NCBI GenBank assembly: GCA_005502775.1
Contig: SCNI01000007.1
Location: forward strand, 1-64,000
Length of the DNA stretch: 64,000 bases
Source: Microbacteriaceae bacterium 3FA27C10
GTDB lineage: Bacteria; Actinomycetota; Actinomycetes; Actinomycetales; Microbacteriaceae
Direction: 5' to 3'
Made by a program: the position numbers and the translations under genes. Below are positions 14,583-22,732 of the stretch, piece by piece. A model generated the notes under the pieces. That model was given only the letters and a program-made list of their open reading frames with translations, searched no databases and was not told where the DNA came from. Positions within the stretch are counted from its first letter, which is position 1. The number at the start of each line of letters is the position of its first letter.

Positions 14583-15488
14583 ATGGGCCTCTTTAGGCGT
14601 CGAGACCCTGCCCCTCAACCGTCAGATCGTATTGCGTGGATTACCTTCATGGCCAGGCAAGCTCTTGCTGAACGCGGAATAGAGACCACAGTCGAGCACG
14701 GGCAGAGTTTCGAAGACGTCACGCTCAGAGCAAGTGGTCAAGAGCGCTTCCCTTTATACAACGTGATTGCAAAGACGGCAGGTGCATCGGCCGCCGACGC
14801 GACCCGAGTCATCGGGGCCCACTTCGACAGCCTTATGTCCAGGGTGAGCGCTTCCGAGATTGAAAAGCTCACGGCAGACCAGCTCAGGCAGCGCGTCAGA
14901 ACTCGTCTCTTGAACGCTAGCGATGTTGAGCACGACCAATCCACGCTGCGATACGCTCGCGAGTTCTCTAGCGATCTCGTCCTGTCCCTTTGTCTGGATT
15001 TCCCGGATACGGTAGTGATACTCAGCGATGAGAACGTTCGTGGTCTGGCTTTGGACGTTGATGAGCTCTTCGTCTTCGGTCAACACAACACTGACCGCGA
15101 ACCGGTTACCGAGCGATTCCAGCCCGCGCCTGGGCTTAACGTCGTCGTGGGAGATTCGCTCTTCACAGCGTCGAAGGCCGCAAATCTCCCTGCACTTCTC
15201 GGCGCGGCTCGCTTTGGCACGTTGTTTACTGTGCCTCAGCGCCATCTATTGATCGCCTTGCCCATTACCGGCGCGGACGCCAGCATGGCGTTGGAACAAA
15301 TGATTGGCGCGACGACGAATATGCTTAGCGCGGGGCCGGTTCCTGGTGGGATACTGTCACCGAATGTGCACTTTTCTAGGGGCGGCCACGTTGATTGCGT
15401 TTCGTCAATCGACGAGGGCGGGCGCATCTCACTGCTCATGAGCGAAGGGCTACAGAAAGCCCTAGATGATTCAGCCCGTCGCTTGTAG
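14583..15488 (+). CDS. Hypothetical protein (DUF1444-like?), opposite strand within the toxin array
   Basis: A 301-aa cytoplasmic protein on the plus strand while all surrounding island genes are on the minus strand. The start ATG has a strong GAGGAGGG site. The pattern 'IAWITFMARQALAERG', 'LVLSLCLDFPDTVVILSDENVRGLALDVDELFVFGQHNT' and 'GTLFTVPQRHLLIALPI' recalls proteins of the DUF1444 type, but the match is weak. It separates the intact RHS toxin-immunity pair from the orphan cassettes. It could be an immunity protein or unrelated cargo; function unknown. Confidence 0.65.
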   Translation: MGLFRRRDPAPQPSDRIAWITFMARQALAERGIETTVEHGQSFEDVTLRASGQERFPLYNVIAKTAGASAADATRVIGAHFDSLMSRVSASEIEKLTADQLRQRVRTRLLNASDVEHDQSTLRYAREFSSDLVLSLCLDFPDTVVILSDENVRGLALDVDELFVFGQHNTDREPVTERFQPAPGLNVVVGDSLFTASKAANLPALLGAARFGTLFTVPQRHLLIALPITGADASMALEQMIGATTNMLSAGPVPGGILSPNVHFSRGGHVDCVSSIDEGGRISLLMSEGLQKALDDSARRL

Positions 15489-15560
15489 CCCAAGTCAATA
15501 CACGATGCGAAAACTGGCGCAGAGGCTAAGCCATGCACTGCGTACGTGATCGGAGGATGC

Positions 15561-16094
15561 TCATGCCCATCCCTCATGGAGGCGGACGGTGTCAACGATC
15601 AACGTGAGGTTTACTCGCTCCTTCCTTATGCATCGATGCCCATAGCCCACCAATATGGCGTCAAAATCGACATTGAATTTCTTGTTTGCTGTCTTGGAGA
15701 AGCCCATGACCACCGGGCGCTGATACGCGACATCTTTCCTCCCCCCGGTAAACATGCGCCATTCCAATCCGGCATGTCTCATTACTAGCAAGTCGCCGAG
15801 GTACAGACCGAGATCATTCGCAAACGAGTACCACTCAGGCAGCATACGATCCGGCATCGTCGCACTGGGTTCCACTTGAAGGCGATACCAGTCGTTTATC
15901 TGCTGAAGTTGCGCATCACTGGAACCGAGCGTGAGCCCATTGCATTTCAGAAGATCGCCAAGAAACTCAATTCTACTTTCCTTCGTAGCTATGGTTCGTT
16001 CAAAAGCCGCCTGGGCTTGGGTGCGACTCGCATACTGAAGCACTCCCGCGGGCCCCGGGTCGTAGACTGCGTATGCGCCCCACTCAACCGTCAC
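15561..16094 (-). CDS. Cognate immunity protein of the RHS nuclease toxin (inferred)
   Basis: A 177-aa protein whose ATG overlaps the stop of the RHS gene by 4 bp (16091-16094), so it is translated directly after the toxin domain. Visible parts: a short beta N-terminus ('MTVEWGAYAVYDPGPAG'), a helical middle, and 'EWYSFANDLGLYLGDLLVMRHAGLEWRMFTGG', a pattern I have seen in unnamed immunity-like families but cannot name safely. Cytoplasmic, no signal peptide. Expected to neutralise the PD-(D/E)XK-like domain. Low GC for the genome. Confidence 0.75.
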   Translation of the reverse strand: MTVEWGAYAVYDPGPAGVLQYASRTQAQAAFERTIATKESRIEFLGDLLKCNGLTLGSSDAQLQQINDWYRLQVEPSATMPDRMLPEWYSFANDLGLYLGDLLVMRHAGLEWRMFTGGRKDVAYQRPVVMGFSKTANKKFNVDFDAILVGYGHRCIRKERVNLTLIVDTVRLHEGWA

Positions 16095-19000
16095 TCTACG
16101 ATCCTGATCGAGTTAGATTCCAATTCGTTTCTCAATGGCCCGGTGGGACCGACCTTGCCCGTCACGTTGCTTCGAAAAAACTCCCAAACCGATTCGCTGA
16201 CCTTACCAGTTGCCCTCAACTCGACATCTTTTGCAATCTGTAGCCTAACGGACGAGGTCAGCGAAGTGAGGCCGACCTTCGCTTCAGTGGACACAAGGTC
16301 AGAACTTAGGACATCAAGGCGTCTGACACCAAGGGTTGTTTGCATCGTGACTTCCGTAAGCGAATCGGGAGCCCTGCTGGCTATGGCATCGCGCGCTGCA
16401 TTACCAGCCACTTGATTTGCAGCCAAGCGAGACGCGGACGCGACGGACGCGTCTGCGAGCTCAACTGCTTCAGCTGTTGCCGCCCCCGCGGCCGTACCCT
16501 CGGCAGCGGCCGCAGCCCCAAGGCCCGCTGCGCCGAAGCCCGCACAAATTCCCACTGTCGCGACGACACAGGCGATCACGGCGATCGCTGCCACGGCGAT
16601 GAGCGCTCCGATTCCGACAGCGCCCCAGTCGATGTTCCCGAGCTTTCCTGTGCCGGTATTCAGCGCTTGCTGTTTGCCGTACTTTGAGATGCTCGTACCC
16701 GATGACCCAGTCGGGTGGCCGCCGCGAGCGGTGGAGGGTCCGCCACCACCCGCAACATGTGATGTGCCGCCCCCAGCTGCGGGCGGTGTGCCAGCGACCG
16801 CGGATGGATCTGCGCTTGTGACGACGCCTAGTCCGTTCCCCGGCGTGCCGTCCTTGCAGGCTGGGTTAGCCATGATTCCAGTCGGGCAAAGTCCAGAAGG
16901 ATCTGACATGGTCACGGGATTGTTCGAGCTGTAGGTGTATCCGTTGTTTTGCTGCGGATTGCTCGGCGACAGGACCGGGTCCACTGACAGGAATTTTCCG
17001 ATCGATGTGTCGTAGGCGCGCGCTCCGAGCTGGGTGAGTCCGGACAGCGTCGAGGTTGGGGCGTTGAGGTAGCCGTGGGGGCTGCTCCACACCGGTGGCG
17101 ATGCTGTTCTGCTCATGCCATACGGGTCGACATAACGGCGGACAACCGTGCCGTTGTCGGTGGTGACGCGGAGATCAGACGTGCCGTTGAGGTTGGTCGT
17201 GATCCAACTCATCGTTGATCCGGCGCGTTCGGAGACGGGCGTACCGTTCGCCATGTAGGTGCGAATGCCGGTTGCCGAGGCGGCTGCACCACCGTTGGCG
17301 ACATTCAGTTCGGTGTCACCGAGGTACAGTGTCGTTCCGCCGCCGTTGCTGTTTGAGCGGATGAGTAGGGCGCCGGAGGCGTCGTACACGCTGCTTTCGG
17401 TCGCGGTCCCGGCAGTGACTTTTGAGAGCTTGCCGGTGTCAGCCCACGCGATGGTCTGACCGGGGCGCGTTGTCGTCATTCCTGCACCGTTGTAGCCGTA
17501 GGAATTCGTGATCGTTGTCGCGCCGGTGACTCGTGTAACGGTAGAGACGGCGTGCGGCCGTGCGGTCGCTGCTGCAGGGTAGCTGTAGGTCTCGGTGGTG
17601 GATGCTGCCGAGCCGACCCCGTGAAGGGTGGCGCTGGTGCGGTTGCCGGTTGCCGGGTCCACGACGTAGCTGTTCCAGTACGGCGCGGGTCCTGCGAGGG
17701 CCGTTGCTGTCGGCGCAGTGGAGCAGCTGTTGCTCGATGGCGTCCACGCCTCGGTGAGATCTCGGAGTGAGTCGTACTTGAAGCATTGGGTGTCCGTCGT
17801 GGTGTTACCCGTGGTCTTTGCCGAGGTGACATTGCCGGCGGCGTCGTGGGTGTACGTCCGGTCCGCGACCGTGGTGAAGGTGGACCCAACAACGGTCGTC
17901 TCCATGATCCGCGACGTCGCCGCGGTGGCGAGGTCATACTCGTAGGTCGAGATGTCCTGCACGTTTCCGTTGCTGCGCGTGTACTGGGCTACCTGCCCGA
18001 TCGAGGTGTAGACCGTGCCGCTGAGCATTTGGCCGAGCCCATTGCGAATGGTGTTGAGCAGCCCAGTCGCCCCGTACGAGTAGCGCACCGTTTCTGCTGG
18101 GAGATTTCCTTCTGCGGGGTAGACCGCCGTTTGGAGATCGCCCGCCGCGGTGTACGTGTAGGACGTGGTGAAGCTGCTTCCAGCGAACGCCGGGGCACCT
18201 GCCGGAATCGCGACCGTGGTGCTGGTGGGTCGGTAGCCATCGTCGTACCCGACGACGGTCTGACTGTACTTCTTTCCCGGCATCCCAGCGGTAGAGCCAT
18301 CGTAACTATTGGAGGAGTCGAGTTGCCCCTTCGCTGCGGTGTCGTATGTCCAGTCGGCGAGCAGGCTCCCCGTCGCACTCGACCCGGAATACTGCGCGGT
18401 CTTGCGGTTCAGCAGGTCATACGTGTAGAAGGTCTGAACGTTGCGGCCGTCCGTGCTCGTGATGAGGTTACCTAGCACGTCGTAGCTGTTGGTTGTCGTG
18501 CCCGCGTCCGGGTCGATGGCTTGGGTTTGGTGGCCGAGGACGTCGAAGGACCATTGCCAGGTGTTGCCGGCGGGGTCGACCATCTTGGTCATCTTGCCTT
18601 GAACGTTGTAGCTGTATGCCGTGGTTTTCTGTGTGGCCGTGGGGCTGGGGGTGCTTGCGAGGTACTGAGTCAGCTTCGTTTGTTGCCCGAGGGAGTTCGT
18701 GTAGCTGGTGCTCGGGGTTCCCCCGGCGGGAGGGGTGGTGTCGACGCGGTCGGCGCCGCTGTAGCTGATGCTGGTGCGCGAGACCTCGTTGAGGAACGAC
18801 TGCAGGATTGTCGCAGTCGTGCGCCCGGCACCATCGAACGTGGTTCGCACCGACGACGAGATGTTCTGTTGCGAACCTGGCACGAACAGTTGCGCTGACG
18901 GGGTGGCACCCGAGGCCCAGTAGGGATTGTTGGTGAAGTTCACTCTGCCGGCGGTGTCGTAGCCGGTGTCAGTGACGGCTGTTCCACTTCCCGGCGCCGG

Positions 19001-22000
19001 GGTCTGGGTCTGTACTTGCCGTCCGAGTCCGTCGTAGAGGACGTAGGAGGTGACTACCGTCGATCCGACGAGATTCGTCGTGGCGATCGTGCTCGGTGCG
19101 CTCTGCGACAACGTGTAGGCATAGCCGATTGAGGGACTGCTCGGATTGCTGGCCTGCGCCCGGCCGGGAAGCCAGGCCGCCGTTCGCCGCCCAAGCGCGT
19201 CGTACGTCGCGGTCGTTGTCTTCCCGTTCTCGTCGATCGACTGCGTCTCGACGCCCCACGCGGGGTTGAAGTCCGTGGTGCGTGTCCAGCTCTTCGGATT
19301 AGTGGTCACTGTGCGGGTGAGTGGCCCACCCGTGGCGGGCGTGTAGGCGGTCGTCGTGACGTGCCCGAGGGCATCGGTCACCGAGGTCGGGCGTCCAATG
19401 GAGTCGTAGGCGGTTTGGGTGGTGGTGGCATAGTGCGCCGTGGAAGCGGTCGTGCCGGAGTACGAATCGGCAGTCTCCGTTTTCGTGACGCTGCCGACGG
19501 TGGGCATGGCACCCCACGTTCCCCCGTCGTAGGTGATCTTCGAGTCCGTGATCGCTGCGGCCGGATAGACCGCCGACGCCAACGATCCGCACGCCACTCC
19601 GATCTGCTGGGTCTGTTTCGGCAGGCCGATCAGCCACGCAGATGTATTCGCCGGCGCATAGTCGGTCTTTGTGCAGGTAGTTCCGGCGTCACTGTTCACA
19701 CGATTCACGGTTGTCGGGTACCCGTAGCTCGGGTCGTGATCGGTGTGCGTTTGAACGGTTCGGTTGCCGCCGGTGGAAACCGGCTGATTCACGGTGACGT
19801 CGCCATCGCCGGTCATCCGTGCTGTCCTGGAGCCGTCGTTGGCGGACACCGCGGATGCCCAGGGGGTGTTGATGGTGTCGCTTATGACGGCCCCGCCGAC
19901 CCCGTTGAGCACTTTGGCCTCTTTGGTTCGACCCGCGAGCCACCGCGAGTCGGGCTCGCCAGCGAATCCGGTGACGCTCACGCTACGGTGGGCACCGGCG
20001 GTGTTGGATTGGTCGCCGTCCATGCCCTGGTAGAACACGTATTGGGTGGTCTGCTGCGCGGAGGGTGTGGCGGGATCACCGACGTGGATCTCGACCTTGT
20101 CGTAGCCGGCATAGTCGGACCAGGTGCGTCGACCATCCGGGGTGAGCGGATTGATGTCATACCGCCACGCAGGATGCCCCATGTATTGATAGTCGGTCTC
20201 AGTGAATGTGTCGTTGCCGCCACCCGTATGTGGGTCTGCCAGAACCGATGAGACGACGTACTTGTGGAACAAGTCCAGGCGCGGAGCCGTCGGGTAGGCG
20301 ATTTGCGGGGTCCACCACTGAGGGAAGCAACGCGAGGTGTTCGTTTCTGGTGTTGCCAGAATCGCGGCCGCGTTGTCCTTCGTGCATTCCTGAGGAAGGT
20401 AGTTGACACTGATGATGGCGCCGGTCGAGGTGGTGATGGAGCGGATCCGCCACTTGTCCAGAGGTGCAAGCCCGTCGATGACCCAGACCCGGTTCTGCAT
20501 CGGAGTCCCCGCGAAAGTGGTGTCAGGCTCGCTGATACTCGAGCCGCCCGAGGTGCCGGTGTGACCGATCTTGGCGAGCCAGAGCGCGGGGCTGGTTGCG
20601 TCGCCGGGATCGGGGAAGGTGTGACTCAGCGTCCAGGTGTCAACGTTCGAGTAGCCGCCGCCGATGAATGCGCTCGTCGTGATCGTGTTCAGCATGCCCG
20701 TGGTCCAGAACGTCGGCGAGATCAGCCCTGTGCATGTGGCGGTGCACAGCTGGTCGAAGGGCACGTCCGGGTACGCGGTCGGATGCGCCGGCGCGGTCGC
20801 CGGGCTGGTGATCGTCTCAGTTGTGCAGTTGGCGTGACTCGTGTCGTTGCACCGCCCAAAGGCGTCATATCCGAAGCTGACCCGATCGGTCGCGGCGTTG
20901 CTGCCATAAACCGTGGAGGCCGTCAGACCGTAATCGATGTGATCGAGCTGCCCACCGCGGATGTACGAGGTGACCGTGGTGCCGGCAGCGAGATACTTGT
21001 TGATTTCGGTCGTGTAGTAGAACGCTTCCGCATTGTTGTGGGTGTCGACGACGTAGTCGAGGTTCCACCGCCACGCCTGCATGCAGCTCGACGAAGCGAA
21101 ACTCCCCGTGTTGCACGGCTCGCCCCCGTCATTGCCGAAGACCGGGACCGTCCAGGTTGAGCCGGTCGATGCTTTGCTGCTGTCCCACCCGGGAAGGTGA
21201 TTGAGGCCGAAGTAGTACTGCGTGCCGTCGGTGGTAGTCAATCGCCAGCAGTCGGTGTCGTACGTGCCGTTGGACTGGCATCCCTGGCCGGTTCCGATGA
21301 GGTGCTCGATACGAGAGCCGTCGTCGCTTTGCAGCTTCCAGGCTCCGGTCGTGGAGTCTCGGATGAGTTGACCGGAATGGCCGCCGAAGGAAATCGTTGC
21401 GTTGTCCGTCTTCCAGCACAGGTCCCCAGAGCTCTGGACGGCGCCCCCGTGCTCGGTGTCCGTGGCGCAGCTGGTGTAGGAGCGCTCGATGAATCCGCCG
21501 CCCGTCAGCGACCAGCCCTCTCCGATGGCGGAGGGCTGGTTGTTCGTCGATGCCGTTTCGCCATCGACGGATTGCGAGTTGTAACTGAGGGCGAGGCTCG
21601 GCGCGGGCCCACCGGGCGCTGGCGGCGTGCGGAGGGGGAAATCCCAGGCGAAGGCGCCGGTTTGCGCGGACACGTCCCACCCGGTCGCGGCAGAGAGCGG
21701 TGTCGCTGCAAACGATCCCGTGCCGGTCGACGAAACAGGAGCTCCACTCGCCACCAAGAGGGTTGAGGCGCTGGACACCATCGGTGTCACCACAGTCGCT
21801 GACTGCGTATTCGCCGTCGCCAAGGGTGCAGCCGTGCTGGCGTCCTTCTTGGCGTTTCTGGTGTCTGACTGCTGCACCCACTGCACGCGCTCAGCGAACC
21901 CCGCACCATACAGGCTTGTGAGCAATGAGTCGTCGATCGAGACAGCAAGCGGAGCCGTATTCGTGTCACCATCCGTGCGCGTGAGTCGGATCGCCAGTCC

Positions 22001-22732
22001 CTTGACGCCCTCCTTCTGCTGCTCGCCCGCATCGAGGATTTGCGCCGACACGGTCGACACCGCCGGCGGGTCGGTGGGCGATGCGGTGGGGCCCGGTGTG
22101 GCGCTATCTGTCGGGCTGGGAGTGGGTGTGTCCGGGAGGGTTAAGGGACTTGGGGTGCTGTCCGTCGGGACCGGCGTTGGAGTCGTGGCTGCATCGGTAG
22201 GGAGAGGAGTAGACGGTGGCGTCGTTGACTCGAAAAGCGAACGCGCTGCCCTTGGGGCCGGCGCGATTCCGTCATTTGGGGACGTTGCTGGGCTTGCGCT
22301 TCCGGCCGATTCGGTGACGGCCGCGATCGAGATAGGTGTATCGGCGACGGGCACCCATTCCCCCGTGACCTGGACGTCGCCGGCGGCGCTCTTCGCTACC
22401 GGGCCAGCCTGCACTGGCTGCGTGGGAACATCAACGGTCTGCGGGTCTGATGGAAGCGCTACGTCGGTCGGAAGTGTCGCAGTGGCGTCAGAGGAGCTGT
22501 CGCCGGGGGCGGCGACATCCGACGCAAGCGTGCCGTCGACCGGGACGCCGAGAAAAGGGACGGGAGCCGCACCCCCCTGCGCGAACGCGGGCGCGCCCGG
22601 CAAAATTGCGACCGTCAGGACGACCGACGCGACCACCGCGACCGACTGAATGACCGTCCTCGAGGACTTCAGGACACGATGACGCTTCACAATTGCTCCA
22701 ACGATTGAGATGACGGCTCGGGTGCTGTTCAC
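16091..22732 (-). CDS. Secreted RHS-repeat polymorphic toxin with PD-(D/E)XK-like nuclease C-terminus
   Basis: A 2213-aa protein with a Sec signal peptide (hydrophobic 'VAVVASVVLTVAI', cleavage after 'APAFA', about residue 51), a Pro/Thr/Ser-rich stretch (about 165-225), long RHS/YD-repeat regions (about 360-1860), an RHS core signature ('LGARAYDTSIGKFLSVDPV', about 1905-1925), a Ser/Gly linker, a hydrophobic hinge (about 2040-2080) and a toxin domain (about 2090-2213). The toxin domain has 'RRLDVL' (Asp2140) and 'STEAKVG' (Glu2150, Lys2152), fitting the D-x(n)-E-x-K active site of restriction-like nucleases, plus 'QIAKDVEL' and a 'GK.GPTGPL' tail. ATGA overlap with the upstream gene. No T6SS genes are seen; export is probably by Sec. 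Confidence 0.9.
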   Translation of the reverse strand: MNSTRAVISIVGAIVKRHRVLKSSRTVIQSVAVVASVVLTVAILPGAPAFAQGGAAPVPFLGVPVDGTLASDVAAPGDSSSDATATLPTDVALPSDPQTVDVPTQPVQAGPVAKSAAGDVQVTGEWVPVADTPISIAAVTESAGSASPATSPNDGIAPAPRAARSLFESTTPPSTPLPTDAATTPTPVPTDSTPSPLTLPDTPTPSPTDSATPGPTASPTDPPAVSTVSAQILDAGEQQKEGVKGLAIRLTRTDGDTNTAPLAVSIDDSLLTSLYGAGFAERVQWVQQSDTRNAKKDASTAAPLATANTQSATVVTPMVSSASTLLVASGAPVSSTGTGSFAATPLSAATGWDVSAQTGAFAWDFPLRTPPAPGGPAPSLALSYNSQSVDGETASTNNQPSAIGEGWSLTGGGFIERSYTSCATDTEHGGAVQSSGDLCWKTDNATISFGGHSGQLIRDSTTGAWKLQSDDGSRIEHLIGTGQGCQSNGTYDTDCWRLTTTDGTQYYFGLNHLPGWDSSKASTGSTWTVPVFGNDGGEPCNTGSFASSSCMQAWRWNLDYVVDTHNNAEAFYYTTEINKYLAAGTTVTSYIRGGQLDHIDYGLTASTVYGSNAATDRVSFGYDAFGRCNDTSHANCTTETITSPATAPAHPTAYPDVPFDQLCTATCTGLISPTFWTTGMLNTITTSAFIGGGYSNVDTWTLSHTFPDPGDATSPALWLAKIGHTGTSGGSSISEPDTTFAGTPMQNRVWVIDGLAPLDKWRIRSITTSTGAIISVNYLPQECTKDNAAAILATPETNTSRCFPQWWTPQIAYPTAPRLDLFHKYVVSSVLADPHTGGGNDTFTETDYQYMGHPAWRYDINPLTPDGRRTWSDYAGYDKVEIHVGDPATPSAQQTTQYVFYQGMDGDQSNTAGAHRSVSVTGFAGEPDSRWLAGRTKEAKVLNGVGGAVISDTINTPWASAVSANDGSRTARMTGDGDVTVNQPVSTGGNRTVQTHTDHDPSYGYPTTVNRVNSDAGTTCTKTDYAPANTSAWLIGLPKQTQQIGVACGSLASAVYPAAAITDSKITYDGGTWGAMPTVGSVTKTETADSYSGTTASTAHYATTTQTAYDSIGRPTSVTDALGHVTTTAYTPATGGPLTRTVTTNPKSWTRTTDFNPAWGVETQSIDENGKTTTATYDALGRRTAAWLPGRAQASNPSSPSIGYAYTLSQSAPSTIATTNLVGSTVVTSYVLYDGLGRQVQTQTPAPGSGTAVTDTGYDTAGRVNFTNNPYWASGATPSAQLFVPGSQQNISSSVRTTFDGAGRTTATILQSFLNEVSRTSISYSGADRVDTTPPAGGTPSTSYTNSLGQQTKLTQYLASTPSPTATQKTTAYSYNVQGKMTKMVDPAGNTWQWSFDVLGHQTQAIDPDAGTTTNSYDVLGNLITSTDGRNVQTFYTYDLLNRKTAQYSGSSATGSLLADWTYDTAAKGQLDSSNSYDGSTAGMPGKKYSQTVVGYDDGYRPTSTTVAIPAGAPAFAGSSFTTSYTYTAAGDLQTAVYPAEGNLPAETVRYSYGATGLLNTIRNGLGQMLSGTVYTSIGQVAQYTRSNGNVQDISTYEYDLATAATSRIMETTVVGSTFTTVADRTYTHDAAGNVTSAKTTGNTTTDTQCFKYDSLRDLTEAWTPSSNSCSTAPTATALAGPAPYWNSYVVDPATGNRTSATLHGVGSAASTTETYSYPAAATARPHAVSTVTRVTGATTITNSYGYNGAGMTTTRPGQTIAWADTGKLSKVTAGTATESSVYDASGALLIRSNSNGGGTTLYLGDTELNVANGGAAASATGIRTYMANGTPVSERAGSTMSWITTNLNGTSDLRVTTDNGTVVRRYVDPYGMSRTASPPVWSSPHGYLNAPTSTLSGLTQLGARAYDTSIGKFLSVDPVLSPSNPQQNNGYTYSSNNPVTMSDPSGLCPTGIMANPACKDGTPGNGLGVVTSADPSAVAGTPPAAGGGTSHVAGGGGPSTARGGHPTGSSGTSISKYGKQQALNTGTGKLGNIDWGAVGIGALIAVAAIAVIACVVATVGICAGFGAAGLGAAAAAEGTAAGAATAEAVELADASVASASRLAANQVAGNAARDAIASRAPDSLTEVTMQTTLGVRRLDVLSSDLVSTEAKVGLTSLTSSVRLQIAKDVELRATGKVSESVWEFFRSNVTGKVGPTGPLRNELESNSIRIVE
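16496..16750 (-). repeat. RHS hinge, resident copy
   Basis: DNA coding for the Gly/Ser linker and hydrophobic segment that precede the toxin domain of the full-length RHS protein. Three further copies lie downstream at 12535-12790, 13713-13830 and about 14330-14440, each joined to a different C-terminal sequence. They are natural homology arms for swapping toxin modules. Confidence 0.88.

Noticed and set aside
16091-22732. RHS protein as a type VI secretion effector
   Set aside because: It has its own Sec signal peptide, there is no PAAR or VgrG domain, and no T6SS genes occur. Immunity families named after T6SS (Tdi1, TriTu) are used only as family labels.
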